Shown here: positions 24,118 through 31,467 of the stretch, one piece after another
How positions within the stretch are numbered: the stretch's first letter is position 1
Layout of the letters: each line of letters opens with the position of its first letter
NCBI GenBank assembly: GCA_003150035.1
Contig: QALR01000011.1
Location: forward strand, 1-35,104
Length of the DNA stretch: 35,104 bases
Reading direction: 5' to 3'
Source of the DNA: Clostridiales bacterium
GTDB lineage: Bacteria > Bacillota > Clostridia > Oscillospirales > CAG-272
Position numbers and translations under genes: made by a program
The notes under the pieces: model-generated
Databases searched by the model: none
What the model was told of the DNA's origin: nothing
The model's input: only the letters and a program-made list of their open reading frames with translations

Positions 24118-25347
24118 TCATTGGACATCCCGACTTTTCAAGCTTTGCACCTCATGTTCTTGTTTCATATTTCTTTTAAAGAGTAAGATTCCCAAAATAA
24201 GCAAAATCGGGAAAACAAGAGAGAATAGAATGCCGATGTTCAGCTTTCCGCCGAAAGCATCCGATATCATGCCGACAAGCGTCGGCCCCGAAGTACAGCC
24301 CAAATCACCAAACAGTGCCATCATAGCAAACAATGTTACGCCGCCATGCCGGATGCTGATGGCCCCAAGGCTGAGCGCACACGGCCAGAAAATACCGACA
24401 GCAAAGCCAGCAAGTGCACATCCTACAAGTCCCAGTGCGGGAATCGGAGAAAGAGCCGCCAGAAGATAGCTCACTATACAAAGCGCACCGCAGCCTATCA
24501 TGGCATTTTGCATATTGAGTCTGTCACTGAATTTCGCATACAAAACTCTTGCAAGTCCCATCAGTCCTGCAAACAGGCATGGACCCGCAAGATCGCCGAC
24601 CGTTTTGGTGACACCAAGGCCCGTCTGCGCAAAAGCGGACGCCCACTGACTGATACAAAGCTCTGCGGCGCCGCCGCACATCATGATAAGCGCTAAGATC
24701 CAAAACCGCTTCATACGGAAAAGCTTGCCCATTTTGATCGTTTCTCCGCCATCCTCGCCCCCTACCGGCGGGATCGGAACCAACGCGAAAAATACGATAT
24801 TTGCAACCGGGATCAAGGCCCAAATGCAAGCAAGATACTGCCAGTTTTCGATTCCAAAAATAACGAAAAACGCAGTGGAAGCAAGAACCGTAAACATCTG
24901 CCCCCAACAATAGAAGGAATGCAGCAAGCTCATGGCAGCTTCTTTTCGTTTGGTCGGACACTGCTCGACAATCGGACTGATAATCACCTCATCTAAGCCC
25001 CCGCCGACCGCGTATAGAAACGCTGCTATCAGAATTCCTATGTAAGGATCCGGCATCACGTCCGGTAAAACAGCCAAGCCGACAAGGCCAAGCGCGGCAA
25101 ATATTTGCGCCGCAATGGCCGCTGCCCGATATCCTATTTTATAAACAAAACGGGAAGCAATCAGATCGATAAAAAGCTGTATTCCAAAATTGATAGTAAC
25201 AATCAGCGTAATTTTATCAAGGCTTATTCCATAGCTGCTCTGCAGCGTGACAAACAGGAGAGGCGTAAAATTCACCGTCACCGCCTGAACGACATATCCG
25301 GAAAAGCATGCGTAGATCGTATGATTGTAATTGAGTTTTTTGCTCAT
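24118..25347 (-). CDS. Major facilitator superfamily transporter
   Basis: This 409-residue integral membrane protein has about twelve hydrophobic helices in two halves, separated by a charged central loop (VPIPPVGGEDGGETIKMGKL). FWPCALSLGAISIRHGG and the overall layout resemble sugar/solute MFS permeases such as the FucP-like group; the substrate cannot be told. The frame extends to 25419, but the ATG at 25347 gives a normal MFS start (MSKKLNYNHTIYACF), so I chose it, although its ribosome site (AAAGAGAG) is modest. The leader from the promoter is about 145 bases. Confidence 0.82.
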   Translation of the reverse strand: MSKKLNYNHTIYACFSGYVVQAVTVNFTPLLFVTLQSSYGISLDKITLIVTINFGIQLFIDLIASRFVYKIGYRAAAIAAQIFAALGLVGLAVLPDVMPDPYIGILIAAFLYAVGGGLDEVIISPIVEQCPTKRKEAAMSLLHSFYCWGQMFTVLASTAFFVIFGIENWQYLACIWALIPVANIVFFALVPIPPVGGEDGGETIKMGKLFRMKRFWILALIMMCGGAAELCISQWASAFAQTGLGVTKTVGDLAGPCLFAGLMGLARVLYAKFSDRLNMQNAMIGCGALCIVSYLLAALSPIPALGLVGCALAGFAVGIFWPCALSLGAISIRHGGVTLFAMMALFGDLGCTSGPTLVGMISDAFGGKLNIGILFSLVFPILLILGILLFKRNMKQEHEVQSLKSRDVQ

Positions 25348-25498
25348 AGAAAAGGCTCTCTTTCTTTTACAAAAGAAGCTGCCCGCGCCGCAGAACAAAA
25401 GCCCGAAATCAAAAATCATACAGGCCCCTGAAGGAAAAACAACTCCACCTGCCGTTTACGGGATTTTCGGCGGCGCTCGCAGACGCATAACGGCTATG

Positions 25499-25527
25499 AT
25501 TATACCCAAGAAAAAATCAAATGTCAA
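25499..25527 (-). promoter_or_regulatory. Promoter of the MFS gene
   Basis: The minus strand has TTGACA (25527-25522), 17 bp and TATAAT (25504-25499), a perfect consensus. The stretch 25348-25752 otherwise holds the divergent DUF1538 promoter and no supported gene. Confidence 0.88.
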
Positions 25528-25612
25528 CATCAAAATGATAAAAAAGCAAAAAACGTCCGTCGGTCAAAATCGAAACTTTTTGTAAACTTCGTTTCTTCCT
25601 AAAGACGGCGGC

Positions 25613-25641
25613 TTGACAGTAAGGAGAGATTATGTTATATT
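25613..25641 (+). promoter_or_regulatory. Promoter of the DUF1538/PII operon
   Basis: TTGACA (25613-25618), 17 bp, TATATT (25636-25641). The leader would be about 105 bases. It contains a 15-codon frame starting at 25656 (ATG GAA ATT ATA), which has no clear ribosome site. Confidence 0.78.
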
Positions 25642-25752
25642 ATAATATAATTAACATGGAAATTATAGGTGGAAAGTGTTCCGGGGATTTTGCGGGATCG
25701 TGATGTTTTTCATACGTGCAGAGAGCTTGGAGCATATGGAATGGGAGCCGGT

Positions 25753-27384
25753 ATGAAAAACAAAACGATACTGATGGAAAAATTACGTGAATCGCTGTCC
25801 TCCGTGCTTCCGGTATCCGCCATCATTTTGCTGCTAGCTATGACCATAACACCGCTGCCCAATTCCATCTTTATCTCCTTTTTGTTCGGTGCGCTCCTGA
25901 TGATTGTCGGAATCGGATTTTTTACGCTCGGAGCAGATAAATCGATGACACCGATGGGTGAATACGTCGGCACAACCATGACAAAATCCAAAAAGATCTG
26001 GCTCATCTGTCTGCTTTCGTTCTTCGTCGGAGCCATGATCACCATCTCGGAGCCGGACCTTCAGGTGCTTGCCAATTATGTGCCCTCCATTGATACTTAT
26101 ACATTCATCCTTGCTGTGGCTGCAGGCGTCGGTGTTTTTCTTGTCATCGCCATTCTGCGAATTATTTTCGCGGTAAAGGTCAAATACATTCTGCTTCTGT
26201 CCTATGCTGCGATTTTTGTGCTTGCCATTTTTGTGGACCCCGATTTTTGGTCAGTAGCGTTTGATGCAGGCGGCGTCACTACGGGACCGCTTTCTGTTCC
26301 GTTTATTATGGCAATGGGCGTCGGCATCGCCGCTATGACATCAGACAGAGAAGGTACGGACAGCTTCGGACTGATGGCGCTTTGCTCCATCGGACCGGTT
26401 ATCGCCATCCTTGTTCTTGGGCTTTCCTATGACGCAAGCGCGATAACCTATGTGCCTGAGGAGCTCCCCACTTTCACCACATCCCGTGAATTCGGATGGG
26501 AGCTTTTCTCCTCTTTTCCAAACCAAATGCTTGAGGTTGCCAAAGGGCTGTTGCCTATCCTCGCATTTTTCTTCATTTACCAAGCAATCGTGAGCCCTTA
26601 TGGAAAAGAAAACATTTTTAAGCTTTTAATCGGAATTGTCTATACTTATTTTGGTATCGTACTCTTTCTCATCGGCGTCAACATCGGTTTCCTGCCGGTC
26701 GGAAGCTATATCGGAGAGTTGATTGGCGATACCTCCTATCGGTGGATTCTGATTCCCATCGGCATGGTAATCGGTTATTTCATCGTCTCGGCAGAACCTG
26801 CTGTTCAGGTGCTAGAAAAACAAGTGGAAGAGGCCACTTCTGGTACCATTCCCAAGAAAATGCTGTCCATTGCCATTTCCGCAGGCGTATCTCTTGCCGT
26901 CGGACTTGCCATGGTGCGGGCGCTGACCGGGATTTCCATTCTTTGGTTTGTTGGAATCGGATACGCTGTAGCCCTGGCGCTGTCTTTCTTCGTTCCGGAT
27001 ATCTTCACTTCTATCGCCTTCGACTCCGGCGGAGTTGCCTCCGGCACCATGACCTCAGCGTTTTTGATGCCGCTCGCTGTCGGCGCCTGCGATGCCGTCG
27101 GTGGCAATGTTATGACAGATGCCTTCGGTGTGATTGCTATGGTGGCGGTGCTTCCCACCATCACCATCCAGATTCTTGGACTCATCTATCAAATCAAAAT
27201 CCGCCACACTGAACATGAAAATCTCGGAGCACAGGATTCCGAAATTATAGAATTCGAAACAGTGCGTCAAAAAATCCGAAAGAAGGTCACCAACATCCGA
27301 GACAAGGGATCCCGAAGCGAAAAATATATACCGACACCGGATTATCCTGATATCATTGAATTCGAAAATGAGGGCAGGTGGTAA
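25753..27384 (+). CDS. DUF1538-family membrane protein, predicted transporter
   Basis: This 543-residue polytopic membrane protein is built from two similar halves. Each half has an acidic motif (ISEPDLQVLA and VSAEPAVQVLE) and a glycine-rich motif (FDAGGVTTGPLSVPFIMAMG and FDSGGVASGTMTSAFLMPLA). This inverted or direct repeat of a motif pair is typical of secondary transporters and matches the DUF1538 family. The last 70 residues are charged and cytosolic. The frame is open to a GTG at 25669, but the ATG at 25753 follows GGGAGCCGGT and gives the expected start just before the first helix. It lies two bases before the PII-like gene, so the two should work together. The transported substrate is unknown. 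Confidence 0.82.
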   Translation: MKNKTILMEKLRESLSSVLPVSAIILLLAMTITPLPNSIFISFLFGALLMIVGIGFFTLGADKSMTPMGEYVGTTMTKSKKIWLICLLSFFVGAMITISEPDLQVLANYVPSIDTYTFILAVAAGVGVFLVIAILRIIFAVKVKYILLLSYAAIFVLAIFVDPDFWSVAFDAGGVTTGPLSVPFIMAMGVGIAAMTSDREGTDSFGLMALCSIGPVIAILVLGLSYDASAITYVPEELPTFTTSREFGWELFSSFPNQMLEVAKGLLPILAFFFIYQAIVSPYGKENIFKLLIGIVYTYFGIVLFLIGVNIGFLPVGSYIGELIGDTSYRWILIPIGMVIGYFIVSAEPAVQVLEKQVEEATSGTIPKKMLSIAISAGVSLAVGLAMVRALTGISILWFVGIGYAVALALSFFVPDIFTSIAFDSGGVASGTMTSAFLMPLAVGACDAVGGNVMTDAFGVIAMVAVLPTITIQILGLIYQIKIRHTEHENLGAQDSEIIEFETVRQKIRKKVTNIRDKGSRSEKYIPTPDYPDIIEFENEGRW

Positions 27385-27386
27385 GC

Positions 27387-28070
27387 ATGCAAAATCTGTA
27401 TTGGTATATCATGATTTCCCGAAGAGCCGATGCTCAGGAATTTATCGACCTGTGTCAAAAACTTGAAGTTCCGCGGCTTTATTGCTCACTCGCGCATGGA
27501 ACCGCCAAGTCACAGTCGCTCGATCTGCTTGGCATCGAGCAATCGGAAAAGGTTGTCCATCAAACAGTCATAACCCAAAATAAGATGCGTGAGATGACAG
27601 ATGCGCTAGAAAAAGAATTTCAGATCGATCTGCCCGACAGAGGTATCGCGCTCGCTATACCTCTTACCAGTATCGCCACCAAAACCACGCTCGATTTTTT
27701 CTCGGGCGGACACGCGGAGGATGAAATGACAAACAAAAAAACAACAGACAAATCTTCAATGGAGCTTATCGTCACCATCTGCAACAAAGGTCATACGGAG
27801 GATGTGATGGAAGCGGCAAGAGGCGCCGGAGCAGGCGGAGGCACTATTCTGCACGCCAAAGGAACCGGAACCGAATATGCCGAAAAATTTTTCGGCATTT
27901 CCATCGTTGATGAAAAAGAAATCATCTATATCGTCTCCAGCAAAGAAAAAAGAAACGCGATTATGCAGGCGATTACCGACCATGCCGGTGCCGGCACCAA
28001 GGCACACGCCCTCGTCTTTTCCCTGCCGGTGACGGAGACTGCCGGGTTCCGTCTTTATGGCGAAGCATGA
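27387..28070 (+). CDS. Protein with two PII-like (GlnB/GlnK-related) domains
   Basis: This 227-residue soluble protein holds two PII-like ferredoxin-fold domains. The first (about 1-100) is diverged. The second (about 123-222) has the standard SMELIVTICNKGHTEDVMEA, then RGAGAGGGTILHAKGTG and EKEIIYIVSS blocks seen in PII-like proteins. Members sense small molecules such as nucleotides and control a partner, often a membrane transporter. The partner here is presumably the DUF1538 protein encoded just upstream. The Tyr-bearing T-loop of true GlnB is not evident. The start at 27387 follows GCAGGTGG, overlapping the upstream stop region; an in-frame GTG at 27378 is less likely. A terminator follows. 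Confidence 0.83.
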   Translation: MQNLYWYIMISRRADAQEFIDLCQKLEVPRLYCSLAHGTAKSQSLDLLGIEQSEKVVHQTVITQNKMREMTDALEKEFQIDLPDRGIALAIPLTSIATKTTLDFFSGGHAEDEMTNKKTTDKSSMELIVTICNKGHTEDVMEAARGAGAGGGTILHAKGTGTEYAEKFFGISIVDEKEIIYIVSSKEKRNAIMQAITDHAGAGTKAHALVFSLPVTETAGFRLYGEA

Positions 28071-28073
28071 TTG

Positions 28074-28112
28074 AAAAGCCCGAACGCCGCATCTGGTGTT
28101 CGGGCTTTTGCA
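28074..28112 (+). terminator. Terminator of the DUF1538/PII operon
   Basis: AAAAGCCCGAAC pairs with GTTCGGGCTTTT (28098-28109). A second hairpin, GCCGTAAGC/GCTTGCGGC, follows at about 28124-28144 without a T run. Between there and 28235 I see TATAAT at 28206-28211 but no matching -35. Confidence 0.9.
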
Positions 28113-28235
28113 GCAAAAATCCGCCGTAAGCTTTGCTTGCGGCAAGCGACATATTGATGAATTAGATTCAGTCGATGTGCCGCGCCGCTCTTGTCCATAA
28201 AAGGATATAATTTCAAACTCATGAGGTCCATGTTT

Positions 28236-29120
28236 ATGCTGAAAGTTTTACTTGATACCGACATTGGAGGCGATATAGATGACGCCATTTGCCTTGCCTA
28301 TTTATTAAAAGAGCCGCAATGCGACCTTATAGGCATAACAACAGTATCAGGTCAATCGGAAATACGCGCCGAAATTGCAGATGCAATCTGCAAAGTGGCA
28401 GGAAAAACAATCCCTATTGTAGCGGGAATGGATACCACTCTGCAACCAATACCGATTTATCCTACACCCGATGGTGCAAACGCTTTGAAAAATTGGGAAT
28501 ACTCCGATTTTGCAAAAGGAGATGCACCTAAATTTCTTTATGAAAAAATTAAAAGCTTTCCTCATGAAATAACTCTAATCGGTATAGGAAACATGACGAA
28601 TATAGCCGCCATGTTTCAACGCTACCCTGATGCCCCCCGCTTATTAAAAGGTCTTTATGTTATGAATGGCTATTTCGGAAAAAAGCCTTTGCCCGATGCC
28701 TATTATAATTGGAATTCTTGGGCCGATCCGCTAGCGTCAAAGATTGTCTTCAATACTCCGGTCGATATACATAGAGTAATGCCTTTGGAAGTCACGAGAC
28801 AACTGACAATCAAGGCGGAAAAAGCAAAAGACTTATTGTATATGAATACAAACCTAGTGAAATGTATATTTGATTTTGGTCATGCCTGGCTAGAAAGCTC
28901 ACATACATTAACTTTGCATGACCCATTGGCGGCCATTTCAGTTTTCTATCCCGATATATGCGGATACCGACGCGGCACCGTACAAGTGGAAGTAAAAAAA
29001 CAGGCAAAGCTAGGGGCAACAAAGTTTACTTCTGATAAGAATGGAATCATCGAAATTGCAACTTCTGTAAATAAAAACAGATTTTATGAAATTCTTTCCC
29101 ATACGCTTGGGAGCAGCTAA
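28236..29120 (+). CDS. Inosine/uridine-preferring nucleoside hydrolase family protein
   Basis: This 294-residue enzyme splits ribonucleosides into base and ribose, feeding salvage. The N-terminal calcium/ribose motif is LLDTDIGGDIDDAI, the DTD-x-x-x-DD fingerprint. Later blocks include LIGIGNMTNIAAM, and WNSWADPLAS and HDPLAAI, which complete the metal and active site. Upstream in-frame ATGs exist, but the ATG at 28236 places TGAGG at the right distance and begins at the fold's first strand (MLKVLLDTD). Codon use is visibly more AT-rich than in neighbouring genes, suggesting recent transfer. A broken P-loop kinase gene lies just downstream on the other strand. Confidence 0.88.
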   Translation: MLKVLLDTDIGGDIDDAICLAYLLKEPQCDLIGITTVSGQSEIRAEIADAICKVAGKTIPIVAGMDTTLQPIPIYPTPDGANALKNWEYSDFAKGDAPKFLYEKIKSFPHEITLIGIGNMTNIAAMFQRYPDAPRLLKGLYVMNGYFGKKPLPDAYYNWNSWADPLASKIVFNTPVDIHRVMPLEVTRQLTIKAEKAKDLLYMNTNLVKCIFDFGHAWLESSHTLTLHDPLAAISVFYPDICGYRRGTVQVEVKKQAKLGATKFTSDKNGIIEIATSVNKNRFYEILSHTLGSS

Positions 29121-29124
29121 TACG

Positions 29125-29331
29125 CTAAAAAAGAATCTGAGTCGAGTATTCGAGCCAGGTTCTTACTGGCGCAGTGGCTGAATTAAAATCCTTTTTACCT
29201 GTCGTTTCTTCTATTCCGTCTCGCGTATAAAATTTCGGCATCATCCATTGCTCTACATAGGTAGTTCTGTAATGTTTTAATAAACTTTTTGCTCATGTAG
29301 ACTTCCCTATGCCGCTCGGACCGGTAATAAT
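29125..29331 (-). pseudogene. Remnant of a P-loop nucleoside/nucleotide kinase
   Basis: Translated on the minus strand, one frame reads IITGPSGIGKST, a clean Walker A. It then meets an in-frame TGA (29295-29293) and continues AKSLLKHYRTTYVEQW, MMPKFYTRDGIEETTGKK and beyond, to a stop at 29125. The upstream side of this frame has a stop just before the P-loop and no start. The similarity to small P-loop kinases (VEQ and DGxEExTG segments) is by eye. It is therefore a truncated, interrupted copy. It shares the AT-rich composition of the neighbouring nucleoside hydrolase gene. Confidence 0.6.
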
Positions 29332-29400
29332 TCAAAGCAGTCACCTCTGCGTTAGTATCGAATAAACAGTCTGTTCTATTGTAGTTCTATTGTAGCATAC

Positions 29401-29440
29401 AAAAAGAAGCCAATTGATTGAAATCAATTGGCTTCTTTTT
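29401..29440 (-). terminator. Terminator of tRNA-Arg
   Basis: AAAAAGAAGCCAATTGAT pairs with ATCAATTGGCTTCTTTTT, a near-perfect long stem. It lies four bases past the tRNA CCA on the minus strand and could also serve plus-strand transcripts. Confidence 0.88.
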
Positions 29441-29444
29441 GTAT

Positions 29445-29520
29445 TGGCGCGCCTGGGGGGATTCGAACCCTCGACCTACCGGTTCGTAGCCGGGCACTCT
29501 ATCCACTGAGCTACAGGCGC
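29445..29520 (-). tRNA. tRNA-Arg (anticodon ACG)
   Basis: The minus strand folds as a standard cloverleaf. The acceptor GCGCCTG pairs with CAGGCGC, followed by G and an encoded CCA. The D arm is GCTCAGTGGATAGAGT. The anticodon loop is CTACGAA between CCCGG and CCGGT, giving anticodon ACG. The T arm contains GGTTCGAATCC. ACG is normally read as ICG after deamination and decodes CGU, CGC and CGA arginine codons. Confidence 0.96.
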
Positions 29521-29539
29521 ATTTTTTGTGTACTTTGGT

Positions 29540-29568
29540 ATTTTATCACAACCGGAAAAGGTTGTCAA
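29540..29568 (-). promoter_or_regulatory. Promoter of tRNA-Arg
   Basis: The minus strand has TTGACA (29568-29563), 17 bp and TAAAAT (29545-29540), 20 bp ahead of the tRNA. Confidence 0.82.
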
Positions 29569-29625
29569 CACTTTCTCACAAGAAATTTTCAAATATTTTT
29601 TTCTGAGGAATTTCATTTTTTACTA

Positions 29626-29654
29626 TTGTAAAGACCTTCCGAGTTTGGTATAAT
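29626..29654 (+). promoter_or_regulatory. Promoter of the ComEC-like hydrolase operon
   Basis: TTGTAA (29626-29631), 17 bp, TATAAT (29649-29654). The leader of about 90 bases can form a hairpin closed by ATCTGC/GCAGAT, with inner GGAAG/CTTTCC pairing, just before the start codon. Confidence 0.8.
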
Positions 29655-29750
29655 AAAATTGAAATGATAATATTTATTTTTTATATCTGCATTCGAACGG
29701 AAGGCTGACTTTCCATTTGGGCGCAGATAAGAAATGCGGAGACAACAACA

Positions 29751-30695
29751 ATGGCACGTAGAAAAAGCAATCACAAGGCGCTCAAAGCCCTCCTTTCCCT
29801 GCTTATCGTAGCAGTGATTGCGGTGGTTTCTTATTTTACAGAACCATGGCAATATCTCGGTGGGGATAAAAAGGAGATCGGCCATATCACAGAGGCTTCC
29901 GTCACCGATCTGCAGGTCCATTACATAGACGTCGGGCAGGCGGATTCCATCCTTGTCCGAATTCCGACGGAGAATGGCACAAAAAATATGCTCATCGATG
30001 CCGGCACCTCGGAAGGTTATCCCGCCTCTAATATCGAAAACTATCTCTCCGGACTCGGAATTTCCGAGTTAGAATATCTCGTCATCACCCACCCGCATCT
30101 CGATCACATCGGCGCCGCGGATGAAGTGATTACGAATTTCAGTATTCAAAACATCATCATGCCAGAATGCGAAGCGTCCACAGCCTCCTTTCTGCGCGTA
30201 CTCTCCGCCATGGACGAAAAGGGGCTTACGTATATTCCAAGCGAAGCAGGAAAAACTTATACCATAGGCGAAGCTTCTTTCACCATTCTGGGGCCTGTCG
30301 ATGCCGCCGCTGTAAACCCTGACGATGCCAACAATTACAGCGTTGTGATACGTCTTGACTTCGGTGACACATCGTTCATTTTCACCGGAGATGCGGAAAC
30401 CGCAAGCGAGGAAGAGATGCTTGCGCACTTCCCTGCTTCCGACTTCAAGTGCAATGTCTTGAAGGTCGGACATCATGGCTCCACCACCTCGACGAGCGAT
30501 GCGTTTCTTGCCGCCTGTGATCCCTCTCTTGCTGTCATTTCCTGCGGCAAGGATAATTCTTATGGTCACCCGCACGGGGAAACGCTGGATAAACTAGAAG
30601 CGGCCGGAATTCCGGTTCTGCGCACCGACGAGGAAGGAACCATTGTTCTTTGTTCTGACAAGAAAGAGGTATTTCGCCTGACCACAAACGAATAA
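29751..30695 (+). CDS. Membrane-anchored or secreted ComEC-like metallo-beta-lactamase-fold protein
   Basis: This 314-residue protein has a basic N-terminus and one hydrophobic helix (about 12-28), then a metallo-hydrolase domain of the ComEC/Rec2 C-terminal type. The motifs are VHYIDVGQADSILV, THPHLDHIG, FIFTGDAETASEEEML, KVGHHGSTTSTSD and SYGHPHGETLDKLEAAGI. In ComEC this domain is thought to act as a nuclease on incoming DNA; here it stands alone with no channel domain, so a role outside the membrane is likely. The gene heads a three-gene run with an SGNH esterase and an RCC1-like protein. Confidence 0.88.
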   Translation: MARRKSNHKALKALLSLLIVAVIAVVSYFTEPWQYLGGDKKEIGHITEASVTDLQVHYIDVGQADSILVRIPTENGTKNMLIDAGTSEGYPASNIENYLSGLGISELEYLVITHPHLDHIGAADEVITNFSIQNIIMPECEASTASFLRVLSAMDEKGLTYIPSEAGKTYTIGEASFTILGPVDAAAVNPDDANNYSVVIRLDFGDTSFIFTGDAETASEEEMLAHFPASDFKCNVLKVGHHGSTTSTSDAFLAACDPSLAVISCGKDNSYGHPHGETLDKLEAAGIPVLRTDEEGTIVLCSDKKEVFRLTTNE

Positions 30696-30711
30696 GAAAG
30701 GCGATCTTTCC

Positions 30712-31395
30712 GTGAATCTATTCCGTAAGCTATTATGCTTTATTCTTTTTATCTCTATTTTCTGTATTTTTTCCGCACCTCGGACAACCGTTTTCGCCGA
30801 AGATGCGGAAGAGGATATTCTTTCTCACGTTTTCTTTTTCGGCGATTCCACAACGGCCCATCTCGCATGCCGCGGCGGTATACCCGATGACCATGTCTGG
30901 TCAGGAGCCGGTAATACCGTTTTGTTTGAAACGGTAAACCGCACCAAATGTGTTCACTTAGAAGAAGAGAATGTTGATCTGACGCTTGCAGATGCCGTCT
31001 CGCTCAAAAAGCCGGAGATACTCGTTATCACACTCGGTGTATCCGGCGGCGCCGGTTTCTTACCGAAAGAGGCGTTTGTTTCCGTTTACCGGGAAATGCT
31101 AGAATCCGTACAAAATGCATGTCCCTCCACGAAAATCGTCGTGCAGTCGATTCTGCCCCTCTCCGACAAATCGGTAAAGCACTTTGGAAAGCTGACACGC
31201 GAAGCGGTAAACGAAGCCAACGGATGGATATCCGAGCTTTGCGAGCAAATGAAGATTCCTTATGTAGACACGCACAAAAAGCTTGCCGATGAAAACGGAT
31301 ATCTGCGCGTCATTTATCAGAACGACGAATATATGCACCTGACACGGGCAGCCTATGCCGTTGTTTTAGACAGCATACGAGAGGCGCTGTCATGA
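30712..31395 (+). CDS. Exported SGNH/GDSL-family hydrolase
   Basis: This 227-residue protein has a signal peptide (basic MNLFRK, then a hydrophobic run, with a likely cut near TTVFAED). An SGNH hydrolase domain follows: FFFGDSTTAH with nucleophile Ser46, then TLGVSGGAGF and the C-terminal DEYMHLTRAAY with the catalytic His. It probably removes acyl groups from a cell-surface carbohydrate or peptidoglycan. The start is GTG at 30712 after GAAAGGCGAT. It lies 16 bp after the ComEC-like gene. The position of the acid in the DEYMH block is one residue off the usual D-x-x-H spacing. Confidence 0.82.
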   Translation: MNLFRKLLCFILFISIFCIFSAPRTTVFAEDAEEDILSHVFFFGDSTTAHLACRGGIPDDHVWSGAGNTVLFETVNRTKCVHLEEENVDLTLADAVSLKKPEILVITLGVSGGAGFLPKEAFVSVYREMLESVQNACPSTKIVVQSILPLSDKSVKHFGKLTREAVNEANGWISELCEQMKIPYVDTHKKLADENGYLRVIYQNDEYMHLTRAAYAVVLDSIREALS

Positions 31396-31399
31396 GGGA

Positions 31400-31456
31400 T
31401 TTCGCCGTTTTTTTGCTACAAATATTTATCCCGCTGTCCGGCACAGGACGGCGAAA
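31400..31456 (+). repeat. Intercistronic inverted repeat before the RCC1-like gene
   Basis: TTTCGCCGT (31400-31408) pairs with ACGGCGAAA (31448-31456), with a nested CTGT/ACAG hairpin in between. The right arm ends two bases before the ribosome site CGGAGG. It could cap or limit translation of the next gene. Confidence 0.5.
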
Positions 31457-31467
31457 CGGAGGTGCTT

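Noticed and set aside
29428..29631. 67-codon plus-strand frame
   Set aside because: It covers tRNA-Arg in reverse, a well-known spurious call.
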